A DNA stretch of 64,000 nucleotides, from NCBI GenBank assembly GCA_014526335.1, contig JACTAT010000039.1, forward strand, positions 7,853,770 through 7,917,769. Reading direction: 5' to 3'. Both the position numbers and the translations under genes were made by a program. Positions 35,643 through 45,918 of this stretch are shown piece after piece; the stretch's first letter is position 1, and every line of letters begins with the position of its first letter. The DNA is from Chrysaora quinquecirrha (Eukaryota > Cnidaria > Scyphozoa > Semaeostomeae > Pelagiidae). The notes beneath the pieces were generated by a model, which was given only the letters and a program-made list of their open reading frames with translations, made no database searches and was not told the origin of the DNA.

Positions 35643-37382
35643 CTAAAATTTACAATGGTAATCCTTAAAATGTTTAGCATCCATCTTGCAATATGGCATT
35701 GATCTTATTAACCTTAATTGATGTTCATCAGACAAAGGAACCATTGTAAACAGTCCAAGCTGGTGTAAATTTGCATGATTGGAGATCAACATTTCTATGA
35801 TCTTGTCGTAATGCTGCATACAGACATCATTTCTGATGTTGCCATCATTGATGTTTCCATGATAATCACAAATTTGACTTCTTTCATCGTAAAAAATTAG
35901 ACTGAAGTGTCTGAGTGAAGAGCAACAATCAAGCATTTGAACCAATGCTTCCATAGCTTGTACATAGCCTTCAAATGAAATCTCAGATTTTATAATCAGA
36001 GTTTCAAGGTTTCTCCCATTCTCCCGAATAATGTGAAAAATGTTCTCATCAAACTTTGATCCAATTTTGAATATCATCTTCAGTTTGGACAGATTACATA
36101 CCCTTGCCTCTAAAAAGGAAATAAATGAACTGAGGGAATCATAATGCTTTTGTAAGCGGATTGTCAGGTTTTTCAAATGTTTTAAGCTTGATAGAGCAAT
36201 GAATGCTGAATCTGACAGCCCATTTTCAAAATAATCAACAACTGTTAAAGTCTCAACATTGGGACAATTTTGAGCTATACAATTTACTATATTGGTATTT
36301 GTGTAGCAATGGAGATGAACAAGTTGTTGGCCATAATGCTTGATGATCTTGATAAATGGGATTTCACTGTGAACACGACTTGCATTCACATGAACCAAAT
36401 CCGAGAAGAAAATGTCAGCATCGATGTGAGAAATATGAGGGCAATTCTGAATAAGCAAATCTGCATCTGCTTCTGAGAATTCTCTGTCAATCCCTCTTGT
36501 ATTTATAGTGTCGATATTGATCTTTTGAAGATTTGAGAAGGCCCCAGATTTCAAGTGATTTTTCAACAATTTTGCAAAAGGTGGACTCCAGCATATTGGC
36601 AAATCTGAATAATTTTCATAGACTAATGGAAGTGATAAATTGAAATTTAGCTCTCTGATGTTACCACCAGCAAACATCTTTTCAAACAGTAATGCAACAC
36701 TCTTCAACTTGAGAGGACCATGACTTTTTAACTCATCCTTATTTTCATCATCATTATCAGGATCGTTAATCAAAGATGACTCTAATTGATAGTAAAAGAC
36801 ATGGAAACAGAGGTTCAATGACCTTAAATTTGGAAAGCATGTATTCTTGTCAATGAATTCATCTTTCATTTCTTCAAACGATAGAAAAAAACCCACACCC
36901 TCTCTAATGATAATATTTTCCAGTGAATTTGCATGCCGTATTAGACCCTGAATGACAACCGTACCAATTTCTTGATTCGCATCATAACTTTCCGGTAGAA
37001 CAACTAGACTTTTCAATGCTTTTTGACTTGATAACAAAATTTCGAAAACAACAATAGGGATTTCTTTACAATCAAAATATAGATGATCTATTTCATCAGT
37101 GCAATTGGCAATGTCCAGAGCTAAATTTTCAAAATTCTCATCTCTTGTTGCCATTTCGTCGAAATAACCCAAACTCTCATATTTTTTTGCACGAATATGG
37201 TAAAATTTCTGCCATGATCCACCGTGAACTGTACTTGCATCAATCTTGACTGTCTTTAACGACTGTGATGCAAATCGTTTCCAGGTTTGGCACACTTTGG
37301 ACATTTTAACAATATCTACCAAATTCAAGAAACTTACTACACGGTTTAAAACCAGATAAGGAAGTTCTAACACAGTCGCCAT
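35643..37382 (-). CDS. F-box/LRR protein (intronless), copy A
   Basis: Predicted substrate-recognition subunit of an SCF (Skp1-Cullin-F-box) ubiquitin ligase; the target is unknown. The N-terminal F-box reads ELPYLVLNRVVSFLNLVDIV and continues MSKVCQTWKRFASQSLK. After it come degenerate leucine-rich repeats with FBXL-type words (LIQNCPHISHID, IAQNCPNVETLTV, LSSLKHLKNLTI). The frame is open from 37520 (625 codons). I prefer the ATG at 37382 (579 aa) because the paralogue at 45919 starts at the equivalent Met and the context AAAATGG is good. There are no introns in the coding region, unlike both big neighbours, so it may descend from a retrocopy. It is bracketed by 45-bp direct repeats and has AATAAA downstream. 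Confidence 0.88.
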   Translation of the reverse strand: MATVLELPYLVLNRVVSFLNLVDIVKMSKVCQTWKRFASQSLKTVKIDASTVHGGSWQKFYHIRAKKYESLGYFDEMATRDENFENLALDIANCTDEIDHLYFDCKEIPIVVFEILLSSQKALKSLVVLPESYDANQEIGTVVIQGLIRHANSLENIIIREGVGFFLSFEEMKDEFIDKNTCFPNLRSLNLCFHVFYYQLESSLINDPDNDDENKDELKSHGPLKLKSVALLFEKMFAGGNIRELNFNLSLPLVYENYSDLPICWSPPFAKLLKNHLKSGAFSNLQKINIDTINTRGIDREFSEADADLLIQNCPHISHIDADIFFSDLVHVNASRVHSEIPFIKIIKHYGQQLVHLHCYTNTNIVNCIAQNCPNVETLTVVDYFENGLSDSAFIALSSLKHLKNLTIRLQKHYDSLSSFISFLEARVCNLSKLKMIFKIGSKFDENIFHIIRENGRNLETLIIKSEISFEGYVQAMEALVQMLDCCSSLRHFSLIFYDERSQICDYHGNINDGNIRNDVCMQHYDKIIEMLISNHANLHQLGLFTMVPLSDEHQLRLIRSMPYCKMDAKHFKDYHCKF

Positions 37383-37539
37383 TTTCGATCTCAACTCAGA
37401 AGTTGCAGTCCTTCCTCCTTCCTCCTGATTTTGCTTTGCGAAGTATTGTGTTGTGATTGTGCTGATGTCTTGTCGATTTCCTGATGAAACGCGATTGGTC
37501 ATGAGGCCATGACCAGTCATGACCTTTGACCTTGAGCTT

Positions 37540-37583
37540 TTTTGAAAACATGGAACAGAAATTATTGGAATGGAATAATGAAA
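37540..37583 (+). repeat. Direct repeat flanking the F-box gene, copy 2
   Basis: TTTTGAAAACATGGAACAGA and following bases repeat 35427-35471. It lies about 160 bp upstream of the F-box start codon. Inverted, related words (GGTTTTCAAG after repeated ATTCCATTCCA) occur at about 44010-44090, upstream of F-box copy B. Confidence 0.75.
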
Positions 37584-37673
37584 CCCCTGATTTAAATCAA
37601 GGGAACAACATTACAGAAAGCTCAGTTAGCCCTTGTTGGAATCGCTGCTTTTGCGCTTCGCGGCCGCGGGTAA

Positions 37674-37873
37674 CGTAGACTTACCCTAAGTCTAAATCTT
37701 TCCTTATCCGAACACAATCATGCCAGAAATATCATGGCGCTGCGGAGGAGACAAAGAGAAAAGTGAACGGAGATCTCCGTTCACTTTTCTCACTGTCTCC
37801 CCCGCAACGCTGTCACATTTCGGTTATGAACTCGTGTTCGGATAAAAAAGATTTAGACTTAGGGTAAGTCTAC
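37674..37873. mobile_element. 200-bp palindromic foldback MITE
   Basis: Arms of about 100 bp: left starts GTAGACTTACCCTAAGTCTA, right ends with its inverse. The centre AAAGTGAACGGAGATCTCCG continues as a perfect palindrome. GGGTAA flanks both sides (37668-37673, 37874-37879). It lies about 290 bp upstream of the F-box copy A start. Confidence 0.85.
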
Positions 37874-38194
37874 GGGTAAAACGTGGGACTGGGACCTCCA
37901 CCTTGCAAGTGGTTGTTTCCTAGGGAGGGTACTTAGTATAATTTGGGTAAGGGCATGTGCTGCCCAGTGGGCGAGTTCAAATTCTCTAAACATGGGTGTG
38001 ATTTTAAATAAAACCCCGTTTTAGAGGGTGGGAAATTCACGAAAACTAAAAAGGGTCACCTTATTCCAGACAAAGTAGCACGCTCCTCCGCAGCGCCTTT
38101 ATAAAAATGAGCGAAGGAAACAGGAGGAAGAATAATGACTGCCGAGATCAAATAAGGACGCTGTGGAGGAGCGTGGACAAAGTAGTGTGGAGAT

Positions 38195-38975
38195 CAGGGC
38201 ATTTTTTAAGAAATGTTCACTACTGGGGAAAATTTGGAAAAAGGGCCTAAAGGCGTAATAACCAAAAGTAGCTAAAATACATCATTTTAAAGATTTTCAC
38301 AGTTGCTCCAAATGAGAAATGGCAAAGGGGTGCAATTCCACAGAATTTTTCAGGAGATGTCAAGAGGGATTGAAGCTCTGAAGAAAGAAGGCTGTAGAGC
38401 GTCTAAGCATCTAGAGGGGTCCGGGGGCATGCTCTCCCGAAACATTTTGAAAAATTGGGTAGCTAGAATTGCTCTGGTGATCATGTCAGGAAACTCTTGT
38501 TCAATTTGCGCAGCCAAGTTTTTTTAAAAAACGGAAAAGGCAGAAGATAATTTTTGCCGAAAGGATTGGGCTGCAATCGGCCCAAAGTTGCCACATCTGA
38601 GGGCCCTGGGAAAAATCGTAAAATACTGTCTCGAAAACTGCTTACAATTACAGCTTTTCTTTTTGCACCAGTTATTCAAATTTTCCGAAGGCTCGTGAGG
38701 TATCCGAGGATCCGTAAAAGGTAACCCGAAAACAATACTTAAGAAGCTCGTAAGGATAGTGTGGATGGTTCGGGATACTGCTAATGCATGTTGTAGCTAA
38801 TTAACGACAGCCATTTTCATTTAAACCTACCAGTTGATATTAAAGTGAGTAAGTGGGAATCGACAAGGGCCCAGGCTACTGGGGAAATTGTATGATTTTG
38901 GCGCTCACTACTGGGGAAGGCATTGGGCCTACTGGGGAGCGTTCCCCAGTAGTTACACTGTTAAAAAATGCCCTG
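38195..38975. mobile_element. 781-bp non-autonomous hAT-like element
   Basis: Ends CAGGGCATTTTTTAA...TTAAAAAATGCCCTG, with the inner words ACTACTGGGGAA shared by both ends. A perfect 8-bp target duplication GTGGAGAT is present at 38187-38194 and 38976-38983. CAGGG ends with 8-bp duplications are the hallmark of hAT transposons. No transposase-like frame lies inside (longest open frame 74 codons, no motif). Confidence 0.92.
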
Positions 38976-38983
38976 GTGGAGAT

Positions 38984-41254
38984 GAACAGGAGGTCTTTCT
39001 TGAGGGCGTGCATGCTTAATATCCGCAAAGTAAATGGTATCCGCGGGAAAACATAGTGTGGATTGACTGTAGTAATTCGATTGACTGTAGGGAAATTTGG
39101 CTTCGTTAGCGACGGGATTATCGAATGTAGGCGGGTATGGTAAAAGAAAGGTTATGCTTAGTCTGCTTGACAATATGCATGGCTTGATCTGTCGGGGATC
39201 GGGTTCTTGGTATGGCAGCGGAAAGCCTAGTCTCAGTGACTGAAGGCAAGATTCGAAGGCAAAGCTAAGTAATATGAATTTAAGCAGGTTTTAGGGCTTT
39301 TTGGCCCTCGTCCTCACTCATTCTTTGTTCCAGTTACTCTGCCCTACCCCGTTCTGTTATTGTTCCTTTTTGGTCTTTTCTAGTTCTGGCCCTTTTTCTA
39401 TTCTATTCCTCGGTCCTGATTTCGTCGGTCTATCTCTTATCAGCGAATGACAGTTAATAAAAACATGACTTATCAATGAATTAGCACCAATGCCAAAAGG
39501 GAGCGTCTACTTCCTTGTCGAAAGAACAAATACTCAGAGGCCCCCAATAGGAGTTCCTTTAGAGAATGAAAATTCAAGAAATGAAATGAAAACAATTTTG
39601 ATTAGAAACGCCACAAAATAGTAGAAAATAGAAAAAGATAGAGAATTTTCCAAAGAGCAAGGCAAAGTTTTGTAAGGGCAATCAGTGCTTTTGTATACAT
39701 TTCTCATATTGACCAATAAGAAGCCTTTATTGTTTACAGCCCAGCATTGAATTTAGGAAAACATCTAGCCTACCTTTTTATATTTGCCTTACATTGTCCC
39801 TCACATGATAAGCATTATTTTAGACAGAAGATCTGTTGGAGATTGTTAGAGTTAGATAAGGATTTCTGTGCCGGTCCGGTCCGATGTCAATGGTGAGAAC
39901 TGAAATTGTACATAGTTGTTTCCAAACCCAACCCTTCACTTAAAGGATAAATCTAAGGCCTTGGCAATAATGGGAGATACCAGTTGAAGAGATTAATTCT
40001 ACGAGGGTTGCTTGTTGGGGGCATTCACAACACGGCATTCAATCCTGGCTTGGGTGATTGGGTTGGACTACAGTCTTTTTTTATAAACGATGCAAAATTT
40101 AAACAAATGGCCCCTAAAATTGGCAAAATTTTAAACCATATCCAAACAATTTGCCTTGGGCTGGGCGAATAAGTGGTAATAAACAATTTTTCGGAAGTTT
40201 ATTTATACCTTTATAAGTAGCTACTCTCAGTCTCTTGTAGTGCTCCCCCCTCGCTTGAAAAATTTCCACCCAGGACACTCTTATTGGAACCCCCCCTCCC
40301 CGCTTATTAAATTTGGCAAAAATATCCAGCCAGGACATCTTTCAAGTCTGTTGAACTATATGAAACCATTGCACTGTAATTTTACAACTCGAAATATCGT
40401 CAAAAAATTCGGGAGGACATTGCATTGTATTGTTTTATAGTGATTTTGGAAGACGATGGGAACATTTTTGATTTAATTTCGAACGCTTGAGTTTTTTCTC
40501 GTTTCATTGATTTTGTTCCTTTCATTTTTTTCCATGTTGATTTTGTTAATAGATATATATATATTGTATGCTTGATTTTATTATATTTTTACCCCCCCCC
40601 CGACAATTAAATTTTCCTATTTTTCCAGCCCCCCTACTATTGGAACCCCCCTACTATTAATTTTCAATTCCCCACCTGCTATTCGAGACCCCCCGTCAGA
40701 CAAGTTAGTTTAGGGCCAGACAAGTTAGTTTAGACAAATTATATCTCTTATACTAAAACGCGCTTGCAAGTCTATTGTCTTTTTTGTCAGAGCGAGTACG
40801 CTTTTCTAGAGGGTCCCCGGGCTGCGCACTTAGCCCAGAAGCAAGGGCAAACTGTTGAAGGCGTGCCATCGCTTGGTTTTTTCACCCTAGCTACCAGAAT
40901 CTCGCCGAAAAGTGGGGAACAACCCTTCTTCCATTGTTTTTGCTATTGTTTTCAACACAATAAACAATAGGGTCACATGGACGATTTTTACCAGAAAAGT
41001 CGTTACCTGGAAGAGCGGATGCTTAGATCTATGATTTGGTCGTTAATTACATGTTCTCAGACAGATAATGAGGTCATTAGTTACAGTAATGCCATTCGTT
41101 GCATAATTATAACTGCTCTGCATTGTACTAATTCGTAATGACGGCCATTTCAGGATAACACAAAAGGATTTCAAGATTTCGAATTCTCGATTCCAACGAA
41201 GGATGAACGAAGATGTTTTTGATCAGAACATTTCAAATGAATTCATTACATCTC
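38984..41254. other. Intergenic stretch with C-run repeats
   Basis: No gene supported. Around 40240-40350 a roughly 54-bp unit with CCCCCCTC, GCTT, AAATTT and CCAGGACA occurs twice. 40588-40700 has C runs alternating with CTACTATTGGAACCCCCC. Both look like MITE or satellite debris. Confidence 0.5.
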
Positions 41255-43045
41255 AGGGGTAATGTGGAGGATGTTCAGTAATGTTGTGGGTTATCTTTAA
41301 TGTGGTAGTAATATGAAGGGTGTTCAATAATGTGGAGGGGTGTCTTTCAGAAGTTTAAAGGATGCGAAGTAATCTGGAGGACTGTCTTTCAGTAATGTGA
41401 AGAGTGCGATGTAATGTGGAGGGCTTCGTTCGGTAATGAGGAGGGTTTTCAGTAATGTGGAGGACTATCCTTCAGTAATATGAAGGGTGTGAAGTAATGT
41501 AGAGGACTAGCTTCAAGTAATGTGAAGGGTGCGAATTAATGTGGAGGTCTATTTTTCAGTTATGTGAAGGGTACACAGTAATGTGGAAGGCTATCGTTCT
41601 GTAATCGGGATGGTGTGCAGTAATGTGGAGGATGTTCAGTAATGTTGAGGACTATATTGCAGTAATGTGGTGGATGCGGAGCAATATGGAGGGTTGAGCT
41701 ATCTTTCAGTTATGTGAAGCGTGTTCAATAATGTGGAGGGGTGTCTTTCAGAAGTTTAAAGAATGCGAAGTAATTTGGAGGACTGTCTTTCAGTAATGTA
41801 AAGGGTGCGATATAATGTGGGAATGTCTTTCAGTAATGTAAAGAGTGCGATGTAATGTGGAGGGCTTCGTTCGGTAATGAGGAGGGTTTTCAGTAATGTG
41901 GAGGACTATCCTTCAGTAATATGAAGGGTGTGAAGTAATGTAGAGGACTATCTTCAAGTAATGTGAAGGGTGCGAAGTAATGTGGAGGACTATCTTCAGG
42001 TAATGTGAAGGGTACACAGTGATGTGGAAGGCTATCTTGAAGTAACGTGGAAGGCTATTTTCAGTAGCGTGGAGGGATATCACGAGAAATGTGAAGGGTG
42101 TCCGAGATTGCGGAGGAATGTCTTTCAGAAATGTGGAGAGTGAGCAGTAATGTAGAAGGCTATCTTGTAGTTATGCGGAGGGCTATTTTTCAGTAATTTT
42201 GAGGATGTTCGGTAATGATGAGGCCTAATTTTCATCAATGCAGGGCCGTCGGAAGCGGGGGGCTGCCCCAATAATTTTGAAAACAATGGTATGACGTCAT
42301 AAAATCATTACGCCATCTACTACTTTTTAAGTTGTTCACCCCCCAATCCGAGATTCCTTCCGACGGTCTTGTAATGTGAGGGGTCCGAAGTAATGCGGGG
42401 GGGGCTATCTTTCAGTAATGTGGAGGGCTATCTTAATTTAATGTGGAGGGTGCACAATAATGTGGAGGGCTTTCATCAGTAACGTGGTGGGCTATGTTGC
42501 GGTAATGTGGTGGATGCGGAGTAATGTGAAGGGCTTGGCTCTCTTTCAGTAATGTGAAGGGTCCAAGGTAATGGGGAGGGCTATTGTTCAGTAATGTAGA
42601 GGGCTATCATCAGTAATGTGGAGGATGCGGAGTAATGTGGAGGGCTATCTTGCAGTAATGTGGAGGATGTTCACTAATGTCGAGGGCTATAATGTAATAG
42701 ATGTAGTAGATGCGGGGTAATATTGAGAACTATCTTGAAGAAACGTAGAAGGCTATCATCAGTAATGTGGAGGGTGCGGAGTAATGTGGAGGATATCTTG
42801 AAGAAATGTGGTAGGCTATCATCAGGGATCATCAGTGACGTGAAGGGCTATCTTGGAGCATTGTTCAGGAGGGATGTTCAGTAATGTGGAGAGCTATCTT
42901 GCAGTAATGTGGTGGATCATGCGGAGCAGTGTGGAGGGCAGGGGTATCTATGAGTAATGTTGTTCATGCAGAGTCATATGAAGGGCTATCAATAGTAACA
43001 TTGAGCCTTTAGGGAATCGGAATGTGGAGGGTGCGGAGTAATGCG
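41255..43045. repeat. Degenerate AGTAATGTGGAGGGCT tandem repeat, about 1.8 kb
   Basis: Dozens of imperfect copies of a word near AGTAATGTGGAGGGCTATCTT alternating with AGTAATGTGAAGGGTG. Spacing varies between about 22 and 40 bp. Longer stretches repeat too: 41345-41540 resembles 41750-41990, indicating block duplication. The same family lies inverted at 430-760 and in short form at 43255-43370. Confidence 0.9.
42241..42373. mobile_element. Small MITE inside the tandem repeat
   Basis: GGGCCGTCGGAAG at the left and CTTCCGACGGTC at the right are inverted ends interrupting the repeat array. A relative with GGGCCGTCGAGAGG...CTTCTCGACGGT lies at about 43072-43216. Confidence 0.7.
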
Positions 43046-43071
43046 GAGGGACCGGATCAGGGCCGTCGAGA

Positions 43072-43216
43072 GGCAGAGCGGGCCCTGGGGTTATGTAATC
43101 GTACAGGGCCTTCAGGAGGTTTTAGCGTGAAGTATTAAGAGAATATTCAATTTTTGCGGGCCCCCTCACAGCCCGGGTACCGGACCTCTGACCCCGCTGG
43201 ACCCCTTCTCGACGGT
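43072..43216. mobile_element. Second GGGCCGTCG-ended MITE
   Basis: GGGCCGTCGAGAGG near the left and CCTTCTCGACGGTACTGGAC at the right form inverted ends. The interior is GC-rich (GGGCCCTGGGG, GGGCCCCCTCACAGCCCGGG). It inserted at the right border of the tandem repeat array. Confidence 0.6.
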
Positions 43217-43369
43217 ACTGGACCGGATGGTCAAGAAGAGCTCTCGTGGCTGCCTATTTTATTTACTGAACATCCTTAACATTACAGCGAGAATCCCTCC
43301 GCATTACTATTGAAGATATTTCTCAACATAACTGATCATCGTCCACATCCACATTACGAGTGGTTTTTT

Positions 43370-45900
43370 TGTCTGAATTCAACAATCCAGGCTTTTCTCT
43401 GCAAATCATTTCCATTTCATTTGAAAGTTATTAACATGCTAAATATTCAAATGAAACTAAATATGTAGAATGGCTTCTTTATAAATGATTCATTGGAAGG
43501 CGGAAGTTCCAAGTGAACCGCGGAGCGAAAAAGCCCGCGCGGAAGCGCGCGCAGCGCGCTTCCGGGCAAGGGCTAGTTAATGCTAATGGCTGACAATGAA
43601 TGCTAGTGTACAGCGCCCTTTAAAGAGTTATCCCCAACGGTCTAATTTCAAACAATTTTGATAAGGTAAAGCAAAAGCAGTGTTAATTATCTGATAAAAT
43701 CATTTTGTCGGTCGACGAGTTTTGGCTTTTAATTTTGATTAGTTTTAATTTTTAATTTTTAAATAATTAATTAAATCTTTTAATCTTTCTTTTTTCTTTT
43801 ATTTTATGTTTTTGTTGTTCTGTTACTGTTACTAAGAGTAATTCAATTCATTCATGTGTGTAACTAAACATAGCTTTATCATTTCTCGATAGCTCTTTTG
43901 AGTTTTTTTCAAGTGTCCTTAGCTATAATTAGTATAAATAATTTTCTTCGTACACTGTAATTAAAAGCTTGAGTTATATATGAATTGAATTGAATTGAAT
44001 TGGACATGCCAATATTCCATTCAAATATTTCACTATTCCATTCCAGTATTCCATTCCAATATTCCATTCCAGGTTTTCAAGATAGCCGCTTCCACGTGTT
44101 TCAGGGGTCACCGCACCGCAACAGCAACAATTCTTTATCATGTCCTGTAGTCCTGTCGAAGTTAGACTTGCTCCAGAAAGACAAAAATATCGGAGATGTT
44201 TTAACGAGGACCAAATTCACAATTGATGATAATGATACAATTATGAGAGAATAACTACGATACAATACTCTTTACATGTTACCTATTCTGCTAGCATCAT
44301 TCCTGGACGCAGGAGTGAGGGGGCACTCATATAATACAGAGCATACCGATCATAAGCCCCGAAATGCTCTATATGGGAGATTGGCTGAGGAGCTAGCCTT
44401 GAATAATGGTAATATACACTGAATTCACTATATATATAATGAATTCATATATATATATATATATATTTTCACAAAAATATACACTACTTGTGAGAAACAC
44501 TAGTTGCTTTTCACTTTCACATAATTGGGACCCAGTCCCCTCACGATACAAGTTCATACGTGGACAGCCTAGGGAATTTTCGCTGAGGTTGGTACTACAC
44601 CTTTATTTCTTAGTTTACAGTACGCTTTACGTGGCTGTTTATTTTTTGTCATCAAACCACCATTCCGTGTTAGCAAAGGAATGGTGGACCTTTGGAGAAG
44701 GATATTAAGAAATAGACTTGGAGCAAGTCAATGTTGAAGTCAAAGTTCAATGTTCAAAGTTCGTTCATCCCAACCTCGTACCCAGGGCAAATAGAACCTC
44801 TCCGTAAACACTGCGCTGTCCACATTTGACCCTGGAACCGGTTTCGCTGTTTTGCATTCTGATTGGCTAAGACCGAACAATAGAAATTTTGTTGTCCGCA
44901 TAAATTAGAAAGTCGCCAATGGCGTTCGACCTGATGAAAGAAATTTCAAAACAAACCCGGGGCTTTTCCACTCCTAAATGACAAAGAAAGCAGCTAAAAT
45001 GTTATTGCTTTGAACTAGGATATAAAGAATAGACAGACAAGGAATGATGAAGGCAAATTATAGCTGCAGTTTAACATCTCCACGGCAAAAATACAGAAGG
45101 TTTGAAGCAAACAAACTTGCATTTACCGCGGTAAAATTTTGAGCAGCAAAAGACAAAGGAAAAATAATTTTCAAGAAAGCCGAAATGAACTGAAATAGTT
45201 TAAAATTTGCACTTTAGAAAAAATTTTGTTTAAATTTGAGCGGCAATAACTTTTGTCGCTTTTGTAACATTTATTTTGTTGCACAAAACTTCAAAAGTGG
45301 AGAATTCTCATTCACGCTCACGCATCGCAAAGCAAACTTCTCTGCAGCAAATATTTATGATTCAACTTGAATCTTCAAGAAGAAAAAGTTACCGGCTTTA
45401 AATAAATTGCTCTGACCTGAAATGCATAGGAAGGCACTGCAGTAATGTATCTAGCAATAATGAGCGAAAATCTTCATTCTTCACGTAATACAAGTTCATG
45501 GCTTTTGTAAAAACTCGGTAGAAGCTCTCAATAAAACTTTCAGTATAAACCCGAGAAAAACAAACTTGAAAACTTCTAACAACAGCAAGAGCTTGCTAAC
45601 ATGAATTTCTAAGATATTTCTTCAACATTCTGTCTTCTGATTCCTCTAAAGCATTTATTTTTCATTTTGTTGAAATGAATCGTTGAAAGCAAGTGCAACC
45701 GAACGAAAACATTTTGCTGCGTCTCAAACTCATTGACGAGTTGAAGAGCTGTGGCCACTGCTGCAGTCATTTACATAATTTATGCTAATTATTCCAAGCC
45801 AAAAACTGCCAAATTTTGGAAGCCGGTCCCAAGGGTATCTGTTGAGGTTTGAGATAACAACAACAACAACAGATATCCTTGGGAACGAAGTTGCGTTCAT
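43370..45900. other. Spacer upstream of F-box copy B
   Basis: Contains a GC-rich hairpin-like patch (43510-43570, GGAAGCGCGC...GCGCGCTTCC), AT-rich stretches, repeated ATTCCATTCCA words at 44010-44075 and a TATATA run at 44447-44466. Frames at 44000-44254 and 44406-44708 are repeat-driven or AT-rich and not supported as genes. Confidence 0.5.
45827..45884. promoter_or_regulatory. Inverted repeat just upstream of F-box copy B
   Basis: TCCCAAGGGTATCTGTTG and, 22 bases on, CAACAGATATCCTTGGGA are inverse to each other with one mismatch, enclosing an (AAC)n run. It ends 34 bp before the ATG, so it may form a stem in the 5' leader or mark a tiny foldback insertion. No function is shown. Confidence 0.45.
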
Positions 45901-45918
45901 CCACATTCGAAGTTCAAC

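Noticed and set aside
36270..36476. Plus-strand open frame within the F-box gene
   Set aside because: Shadow of the 579-codon minus-strand coding region.
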